Notes under the pieces: generated by a model
The model's database searches: none
What the model was told of the DNA's origin: nothing
Seen by the model: only the letters and a program-made list of their open reading frames with translations
Part shown: piece by piece, positions 16,315-25,100 of the stretch
How the letters are laid out: each line of letters starts with the position of its first letter
Numbering within the stretch: position 1 is the stretch's first letter
Position numbers and translations under genes: made by a program
IMG/VR virus record: IMGVR_UViG_3300030331_001815
Coordinates: 1 to 26,816 of that record
Origin: a virus
Reading direction: 5' to 3' (one strand)
DNA length: 26,816 nucleotides

Positions 16315-17234
16315 GTATAGGATTAGGATTTACTGCATTAGGCACAGGGTTGTCTTTTTTTCAAGCGGGAGAGCAAAGAAAAAGATTTAAAGATGCCGAA
16401 AGAAAAGCTGCTGAATCTATGGAAGCAGCACGTAAAAGATTAGAGGTAAATTATCTTGAACAATTAGGTATAGATAAAGAAGCGTATGAAGAAATGAGAG
16501 AAGCTGCTTTAGTTTCCGGAGCTCAAACTTCTGAAGCTTTGGCAGAGTCCGAAAGAGGTATTGCTGCAGGCGCAGGAAGATTAGGAGCAAATATGACGGC
16601 TGCACAAGAAGGAATAACAAAAGCACAACGAGCAGAATCTTTTGCCTTAGACAAAGCGGTAGCAGCAGAAGACTCAAGACTTAGAGACGTAAATGTACAG
16701 TTAGATTTAGGAGAAGTAGCAGGTGCACAACAAGCTATGGCTGATTCAAAAGCTGCAGAAACTGCCGCACTAACTCAAGGATTTCAAGGACTAGCAAATT
16801 TAGGTGCAGGAGCAATATCAGCAAGTAAACTGTATGGAAAGTCAGAAGGAGCTAAAGCCTTTGATAAAGCTCAAGGAGCTTCTATTCGTCAAGCCAAGCA
16901 AGACTATATGCAAGGAGCAGGTCAAGGTAAAGGTTTTTTGGGAATTGGCACAGGGTTTAGAAAAACAGGAGCACGAGATATAGCAGCGGATTCTTTTGTT
17001 CAACAACAAGTTGCGGGTATAGATTTTGGAACAGGTAAGCAAAATTTTCTTGACGCAGGAATGCAAGGTGATAAAGTAATTGGTGTAGACCAATTTGATA
17101 GTAGTGCTATAGCAGGTATGAGTGCAGCAGAGTTTAAGTCGTATATGAATAGTTTAGCTCCGGCACAGAGAAATATGATACTTCAAAAACTTGGTTTGAT
17201 TGGTGGGTCAGAGACGGGATTACTTGGATTTTAA
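16302..17234 (+). CDS. Internal virion / ejection protein, T7 gp14-like (membrane helix plus coiled coil)
   Basis: This 310-residue protein opens with GIGIGLGFTALGTGLSFFQ (residues 3-21), a Gly-rich hydrophobic helix with GxxxG spacing, suited to membrane insertion. It is followed at once by a charged coiled coil (QRKRFKDAERKAAESMEAAR) and a long Ala-rich helical region to about residue 160. A second weak apolar stretch (GFQGLANLGAGAISASKLYG) lies near residues 158-180. The C-terminal third is Gly/Gln-rich and likely flexible. This arrangement and its place as the smallest of three genes after the tail block match the first ejection protein of T7-like phages, which enters the host outer membrane on infection. 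It overlaps the cupin gene and is separated by 10 bases from the next gene. The role is inferred by analogy. Confidence 0.68.
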   Translation: MSGIGIGLGFTALGTGLSFFQAGEQRKRFKDAERKAAESMEAARKRLEVNYLEQLGIDKEAYEEMREAALVSGAQTSEALAESERGIAAGAGRLGANMTAAQEGITKAQRAESFALDKAVAAEDSRLRDVNVQLDLGEVAGAQQAMADSKAAETAALTQGFQGLANLGAGAISASKLYGKSEGAKAFDKAQGASIRQAKQDYMQGAGQGKGFLGIGTGFRKTGARDIAADSFVQQQVAGIDFGTGKQNFLDAGMQGDKVIGVDQFDSSAIAGMSAAEFKSYMNSLAPAQRNMILQKLGLIGGSETGLLGF

Positions 17235-17244
17235 TTAATATTAT

Positions 17245-19155
17245 ATGAGCACCTATTTTAAATACGCAGAAAGAAAAGCTACAGACGAAGTAAATTGGTC
17301 TGAAATAAGCTCTAATATGGTCAATACTCTAAACGAGGCCGTAAAGATTAGAGAAGAAAAAAAGGCAGCAATTGACGCAGCCACCAATTTACTAGGAGAG
17401 ACTTTGGCAGATGCGCCTCAAGGGGAACATCAAGGATTAAACGAGTTTGCTTTGACATTTGCAAACAATGCTCAAGAGATGAGATTGATGCAAGATAAAT
17501 TATTAAAGTCCGGGCAAATATCTTTGAAAGACTACAATATTGGTAGAGCCAACTTAACACAAGGAACAACTCAATTATTTGATTTAAGTAAAAAATATCA
17601 AAAAGAGTACACAACCAAAATGGAGAGAATGGCAAATCTCGAGTCAGCAGAACAAGAACAATGGATGATGGCCGAACTTGAAGGGTTTGCTAACTTTAGT
17701 AATCATTCTGCAATTATAAATCCAACCAACGGTCAAGTTAGTGTAGGTAAATTTATTCAAGGTACAAAGCCAAAGACAGACAAACAAGGATATGAAATAG
17801 AAGGAGAAACAGTTCCTGATGGTGTTTATAGGCTTGACACTAACCCTGATTCTTATACCACTGTACAACAATTAAACTTCGCAGTATCTGACCAAGTCAA
17901 TCGATATAATATGGAGGAGTTTGATGCTTCAATAGACCAATGGGCAAGCTCCTACACAGATGCTATAAGTGCTAATTATTCCATTGATGATGTTAGGCAA
18001 AACCCTGCATTTAAACAAGCTAAAAATGATTTGATAGAAGGTCAATTAGTTGACCCGAGACAAGCAGGTAGTATTCTTACTGACTTTGTGGGTGTGGCTA
18101 AAAATGGTAAAACATACACCTTTACTAGAAACCCCGATGAAGCAGGAGAAAATGTTATATTACTTGAAGAAGACCCAAGACAACCGGGTTCAGGAAGATT
18201 AGTTCCTAAGCTTGATGAAAAACAAAGAAAAGCAGCATATGATTATTTAGACACACAAGTTGAAATAAGATTCGGTAGAAAAGAAACCAAGAAAGAACCT
18301 TCATCAACAAGTATTGCTTTAGGTAAAACTGAAAAAGCTAATCTTAACGCATTGAATAATTTAGGTAAACTTTATTATGGAGACTCAGGAGATGTAGATG
18401 CCGCACTTGGATTCTTAAAAGGATTAGACGATGATATAGTTTCATTAGAGCGTACTACTGATGCAGTGATAATAACTAAAGGTAACGGCAACGTAATAAC
18501 CAAGAAATTTAAAGATGACAATGGTGTATTAATACCACAAGATGAATGGATTACTAGTATAGCAACTGAATTAACCGACATTAAAGATATTAAAGGTCTA
18601 TTAAACAACTCAGGTTACAAAAAGGATAAAGCTTTTGCACCGGATTCTACAGGGTTCTCACAAACTGTAACATCAACAGTAAGTAGAGAGAGAAGTTTAG
18701 ATGCTTACTTTGAAGAAGCATTCCCTGAGGAGTTTGAAGAAACATTAATGCAGTCGGATGAAGATGACTTTCAGGCTGCAGCATCACCGTTCTTTAGTAC
18801 TCTAGGTTTGACTACTAGAGGAGCAGGCGGTCCGTTTAATGATATTGTGGTATCATATAAACCTACTAAAGATGCAACTGCAATAGAATTTACTTATGAC
18901 GTTGATAACCCTGATAGTGAAACTAAAGGAAGAGCAGCTTTATTAGAATGGATAAAAGGTGTAGTGCCAATAGAAACCATTGACGACCTAATTAATAAAG
19001 GAGTAATTAGTCAAATTAAAAAGGTGTCGGGTAGAAGAAAAAATAATGATTTAGATAGTTTAGGGGCGGCAGCAGGTCAGGTGGAATGTATAGAAGGAAA
19101 ACTAATTGACAAAGAAACAGGTATAGTAAAGGGAACGTGTGGTAAAGGCAAGTAA
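17245..19155 (+). CDS. Internal virion / cargo protein, T7 gp15-like position
   Basis: This 636-residue, mostly helical and charged protein has no membrane segment or catalytic motif. The N-terminus STYFKYAERKATDEVNWSEI with a following IREEKKAAIDAAT helix is a start I associate with cargo proteins of marine and crAss-like podoviruses. Residues 45-150 remain helical (MRLMQDKLLKSGQISLKDYN, MERMANLESAEQEQWMMAEL). Residues 150-300 have mixed beta segments and PRQPGSGRL. The last 50 residues contain a Lys/Arg patch (KKVSGRRKNNDLD) and cysteines near the end (VECIEGK, GTCGKGK). It lies between the gp14-like gene and the giant gene, the order gp14-gp15-gp16 of T7, and so would be packed in the head and form part of the DNA-ejection channel. 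This is inference from order and composition. Confidence 0.63.
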   Translation: MSTYFKYAERKATDEVNWSEISSNMVNTLNEAVKIREEKKAAIDAATNLLGETLADAPQGEHQGLNEFALTFANNAQEMRLMQDKLLKSGQISLKDYNIGRANLTQGTTQLFDLSKKYQKEYTTKMERMANLESAEQEQWMMAELEGFANFSNHSAIINPTNGQVSVGKFIQGTKPKTDKQGYEIEGETVPDGVYRLDTNPDSYTTVQQLNFAVSDQVNRYNMEEFDASIDQWASSYTDAISANYSIDDVRQNPAFKQAKNDLIEGQLVDPRQAGSILTDFVGVAKNGKTYTFTRNPDEAGENVILLEEDPRQPGSGRLVPKLDEKQRKAAYDYLDTQVEIRFGRKETKKEPSSTSIALGKTEKANLNALNNLGKLYYGDSGDVDAALGFLKGLDDDIVSLERTTDAVIITKGNGNVITKKFKDDNGVLIPQDEWITSIATELTDIKDIKGLLNNSGYKKDKAFAPDSTGFSQTVTSTVSRERSLDAYFEEAFPEEFEETLMQSDEDDFQAAASPFFSTLGLTTRGAGGPFNDIVVSYKPTKDATAIEFTYDVDNPDSETKGRAALLEWIKGVVPIETIDDLINKGVISQIKKVSGRRKNNDLDSLGAAAGQVECIEGKLIDKETGIVKGTCGKGK

Positions 19156-19161
19156 TTAATT

Positions 19162-22100
19162 ATGGATAATAAATTATACAAAACACCAAATGGTAAAACA
19201 TTTGATGAACCTTATTTAAGAGAAAAATTTGGAGACGACTTTGGATTGCTTGTGGCTACAGGTCAGTTGGAAGAAATAGAAAATCCGCCTTTAGAAGAAG
19301 AGGTTATAGAGGATGAAATTTTCTTAACTCCTAATGGGAAAGAATTTACTACCACACAATTAATTGAAAAGTTTGGTCCTGTTGGGTTTGAGGAAATAAA
19401 AGACCAACTCAAAAAAAAAAATCAAGACGGAACTTTTTCGGACTCAAGTTTCAATTTGGAGGAAGCACTTGGCGTTTCGGATTTATCAGAAGTTGAACCG
19501 CCTGCTGATGAGCGTGCTGAAGCGGTTACAGTTCGAGACAACCAATCCTTTGTAAATCCTGCAATACCTCCGGGTGTAAGTGAGGAAGACGCTGCAATAA
19601 AGATTCAACAAGACCTAGAGCAAAACTTACAGGAAACTGCAGAGTTTAATATAGCTGAAGCTGAATATGATTCGGTTAGCAGAGCAAGAAAGTTAGACCA
19701 AGATAAAGCTAACAAAGAGTTTGCGAAAAAACAAAAAGAAACAGAACAAGCTTTAGAAAATGCGGGTATTCAATTAGATGAAGATTTTAAATCTGCAATT
19801 CAACTTGTAAATAAAGATTTAGTTTTAGCCGAACAAGACGAAGCGGCTAGAGCAATTAATGGTGCGTTTGGTAAATACGGAATCAACGCATACTCCACAG
19901 GTATTTTAGGTAGAGATACAATAGTAATTCAAAACTTTGATGGTACTAATTCTATAACGGTTGAAGTAGATGAATTTACTGATGCTCAAGCTTTAGAAAA
20001 TTCTAAAAAAATTCGTGATTTTATAACACTCAACGCTATGAACGTGGAGGATAACTACACTCCCGAAGGAAAAGATGAAGACTTAATTCGTAAAGCATTC
20101 CGAGCAAAACAAAGCAGACCTATTGGTTTAATTAATGATGATGGCACTATGTCTACCCATAAGTTTATGCAATATGAAGAAGATGGAAAATTTTATGTAG
20201 TGCCAACGGTGTTTCCTAGAGACCCTGAAAATATGTCTACAAGAAGAGAAGATTGGTTTAAATTCAATATGGACGATTCTATTACTATGGCAAAACTAAG
20301 GGGTGAGGTTTATGAATTTGAAACTGAAGAAGAAGCACAAGATTTTGCAGAAGGTGCTTGGAAAAATGTAAGCACTGTAGATTTAGAAGGGCAGAGGTTT
20401 TATCAAGACCGTGGTCTCGATTATAATAGTGCACGTGTGTTATTTGACAATTATGAAGCAGCACGAGATGAAAGAATATTTTTAGAAAATGTATTAGCAG
20501 AAGCAGAAACAGTCGATAAATACGGTAAGTTAGGACCAAGAGCGTTGAAGTTTGAAAATTTAACTGAAGAAGAAAAAGAACTTTATGGTGATTTATATGT
20601 TGGCGGATATCTTGTTAATGATGCTATTGAAAGACTCGAAGAAGTAAAACAAATAGAAGAAAGCTTGTTTGAAACAGTTATAGACAACCAAGACATTGCT
20701 AGAGCTAGAGAAGATTTTGACGCATACTTAGCTAAACAAAGAAGAGAAAAAGCTCAAAGCGCAGCAGCTATAAACCAACTTGCACAATTTGATTATATGA
20801 AGCTTGACTCCGAGACCATAAACCAATTTGGTGTAAGAGCCGATGCTTTACCTACTTACAAACCTAAAACCACGTATGAGGCAAAACTAAAAGATTCTTA
20901 TTTAGAAAGACTTAACACTATATCACAAACAGAAAAAGCCGCAGCGTTAAAGTATGACATAGCTAAAACATACTTTAATGAGAAAGAAAACAAATATATT
21001 CAAGAAGAATTCGTTGATAATTTGGAGTCTTTTATGGAACAATGGAGAAACGGATATGCACGAGGTATGGCTATTGAACAACTCGTAATGATGCAACTAG
21101 GCATTACAGACATGGACGACCCCAACGACAAAGAAGAGGCGGCTAGAAAAATATCAGAAGCTTTACTAAGTCAAAGCAACAAACAAAGTAGAACAGTAGC
21201 TAGATACTTTAATCAAAAAAGTGGAGCAGAAGGTTGGAACAATTTTAAAAGAGACCCGCTAGAATGGATGACTTCTTTAGCGGCAAACTCTATTAGTCAG
21301 ATGCTTCCTTATGGTATGTGGATTATTCCTAGTACAACTGCGATGGGTACAGGAACAGGCGCAGCTATTGGTGGCGCTACAGGAGGACTTCCCGGTGCAA
21401 TAGCAGGAGGTAAGACAGGTGCAGTATGGGGATTAAGAACCGGCTTTGCAGCTACAAGTTTTGCAATGGAATATGGTAATGCATTTATCGAAGCAATGGA
21501 AAGTCAAGGTTACAATTATTTAAATCCTGCAGATGTTGAGGCAGCCATAAGTGATGAAAATGTGTGGGCAGAAACAAATGACAGAGGAGTAAAAAGAGGA
21601 TTAGCAATCGGTACAGTTGATTTCTTATCTATGGGGTTAGCCGGTAGAATATTTAGAGCAAGCAAGCTCTCAGGTAGAGGGACTGCGCTTGCCGCATTTA
21701 CTGCAGAACGTTTTACGTTTGACCCTTTTATGGAAGCCACAGGAGAATATCTTGCACAAAAAGCAGTAGGCGATGAAATAGATTGGTTAGAGATTGGAGC
21801 AGAAGCCGGGGGTGCAGCAGGTAATCAAACAATGCAAGCAGCCGTCAATGTATATATAGACCAAAGGAATAGAAGTAATTTAGATATAGCTAATCGTCTC
21901 GCTAATAATATAAATGAGTTAATGAATGAAAGTGCAAGTGATGAAAGAATATCACAATGGGCTACCAATATGTTTAACTTAGGTAAAATAGATGCTGATA
22001 CCAATCAAAAAATACAAAAGAATGTTGGGTTAAGAAAAACTATTAAAGAATTGTTAGGAGGGAGAAAAACAAAAAAAGCAGTTAAAGTAAGATTAGCAGA

Positions 22101-25100
22101 ACTCCTACAAGCTAAAGAAGAATTAAGCACTGATACTAATAAAAAAAATATATACAAAAGTGTATTAAAAAGAATCAATGATGAGATAAGTCAGATTGTA
22201 GAAACAGGAGTAGTTCCTGAACAAATGAAAATTGAAAACAATGAGAATGTAGGAGGTATAGGTGTAAACTTAGATGCTATATTAGGAAAAACAAAACCCG
22301 ATAAAACTGCAGAATATAAGTGGCGAGGTAAGAGGGTCACTCGTCAAAGGTTTTTAGACAAGTTAGCGAAGGTAACAAAAGCTTCACAACTTGGTAAGAA
22401 CACAGGAGTAAGCAACGACCTAGAAGTACTAACCGAATTAATAAAAGTAAAAGATGCCATTCAGAAGCCAAGCACAGAGAAAGTGGATGTACAAGAACAA
22501 ACCACAGATGGCAGCACGGTGGGAGAAGGAAACGTTCAACAAGAATCTACCACTGAAAGTGTCACGACAGAGACGGAGACGGAAAGCGTAGAAGTATTAG
22601 ATGATAATCAATATGCGACAACTCCATTCCTATTAAGGAGTAGACCGAAAACTGCAGAAGAAGAAGCCGTAGCCTACGAAGGAAATAAAGAGAAATCAGA
22701 AGAATTCTACATTGATAAAACAATTGAGAAAATGAAAGAGAGGGGGAAAACCGCTGATGAAATATTTGATAAACTTGTACAAAGGTATGGGTTGATGATG
22801 AATGAGGTATTGTCTTTCAAAAAATATGTAGAAGGAAAGGTAAACGGTGATATTAAAACCGATATTAGAACATATAGATTAGGTAAACAACAGGCAATAG
22901 CAAATGCCACGGCAGAAGCAGTAAGCGAAACAACTGAAACTGAAGAAACAACTGAGGAAATATTTAGTGATGTAGAACTAGAAAATATATCTGAAGAGTT
23001 AAAAGACCTTGAAGCTTTTGTTAAAAGAGAAAACCCTAAGTTCAGCATTAAGCCTAACTTAACCACACAAGAAAAACAAAAAGCATTAGATGATGAAGCC
23101 TATAGAATCCTTACTGAGGCTGAAAACGCAGGACTATCAGAGAATGCATATACTGTAGAAAACCCTCAAGTACAAACCATACCTATTATTATAACTGAAA
23201 ACTCCGAACTCGCTAACAGGGTTAGACGTATGGGATTAGACGAATTAATTGGAAAGAAAATTAATTTAGTAATGGCTGACCAACTAGTAACTAACTCAAG
23301 ATATATGGGTGGTCCTTTCTTCCCATTACAAGACGGATTATACAATAAAGTAGCTTGGGCTTCAATGAATAAAAAAGCAGCAAACGATATTATTAAAGGT
23401 GCAATTGATGCTGATTATACTGTTGTATATAATATGACACCTAACGCAGTTAATGCTAATGTTGCAATCCGTACAGAGTTCTTGTCTCGTTTGGAAAACT
23501 TAGATGCAGACACCCAATCAATTATATTTGAACAAGTTAAAGACCATTTAACCGATAAGGTTTATGGTGAAAAGGGTAAAGACACCACTAAAGTTAAAGA
23601 CTTACTTACAAACTCCACAACACTTGAAGAGTTCTTTGATGGTTTAAACTTTGAAGTAACCGTAAAAGCTAAAGTTATAAAAGACATCCTTCCAACTAAA
23701 ACCAAAAATGCAGAATCGGAGCTTGGACAAACATTACAAGATTTAGGTATCACATTAGAAGAAGTGCAAGAAAGTATCACCGAACAATTTGTAAAAGATT
23801 TACCTGCAGGTGCAATGACTATGGTGTTAGAAGTTCAAGACAAGAATGGAAACAAAGTAACAGAACAAACAAAATCAGAAGCGCTGATTACGTCTGAGCA
23901 GCAAACAGAAGAAGGATTGAAACCACATCCTAATTATCCTGTGTACATAAGAGGAAAGGCGATTGGTCTCCTTGAAGAGACAGTTCCTTTTTGGAATGTT
24001 GTACCTGACTCAATGGAAAAAATTGATGCTAAAACTACAGGTCAAATAACAAGAGATTCAGGGAAAAAATCAACTGCAAAGCAAATAGTAAACGACACTA
24101 TGAGAAGCGCAATGATGAATCAAGATAAAACCGTTCAAACATCTGAACCTACCGCTTCTCAATATACAAGGTTTATAAACCTATTGACCAAAGCGTTCCC
24201 GGGAGTAGAGGTAGTAAACGACCAAGCTTTGTTTGATGAGTTGTTATTGCAACCAAGTGTTGTAGCTCTTACCACTAAAGCAGAAAGAGAACAGAAACAA
24301 ATAATATATGGTGCGGTGTTCCAAGGAAAAATATATTTGAATCCTGCACGTTCAAACTTTAATACACCTATTCACGAGTTCGGTCACATATGGAATACTA
24401 TGGCTAAAGAGTTAAGACCGGAGCTTTACAATAAAGGTATTGAGCTAATCCAAGGTACAGAGTATGTTACACAGGTGCTAGAAAACAAGCAATACCAAAA
24501 GATAATAAAAGAGATGCGTGAGGATGGAGCAACTGAAGCGGAAATCCAAGAGTTCATAAATGAAGAAGCACTAGCTACTGCTATTGGAAACAAGGGTGAG
24601 TCCTTTGTTAACGCATCAATTAAGAAAGGATTTAAGAATTGGTTGAATAGATTATTCAATTTTGTAAAATCAGTTGTCGGTTTATCTAAATACACTGACG
24701 AACAAATCCAAGACATAACTTTAGATGAGTTCTTACAAGGAGTAGTTGTAGATTTATTATCAGGTGAAGAGGTGTTTGTTAATGCTGAGGTCAAGAACAT
24801 AGACAACACTGTTAAGTTGATGGCAGTTGAAAACGATGCGCTAACCACTATGGTTTCTACATTAAGACAACAAGGGTTCTCTGATATTGCTATACGTAAG
24901 TTTTTACAAAATAAGAACTACAGTGCAATAGAAATTAAAGAAGCAATGGCAATTGAAGCAGAACAAGTATTGTTTAATGATTCTTTTGTTCCTGCTGAGT
25001 TCGGTAATGTAGAGGGCGGAATGTTGGTAGGTAGACAATTGTTTGACCAAGTAATTAAAAAACTAAAAGCTTACGCAAAACCTACGAGAACAAAACCTAG

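Noticed and set aside
14574-17526. Two further TATCTTTG matches at 14574 and 17519
   Set aside because: Both lie within coding sequence far from a start codon. In DNA this AT-rich about one chance match per strand is expected by my rough estimate.
22707-24848. Minus-strand open frames, including 22707-23066 and 24426-24848
   Set aside because: They lie opposite the giant gene, have no start signals or known motifs, and read as Ser/Leu/Thr-rich shadows of Glu/Lys-rich coding sequence.
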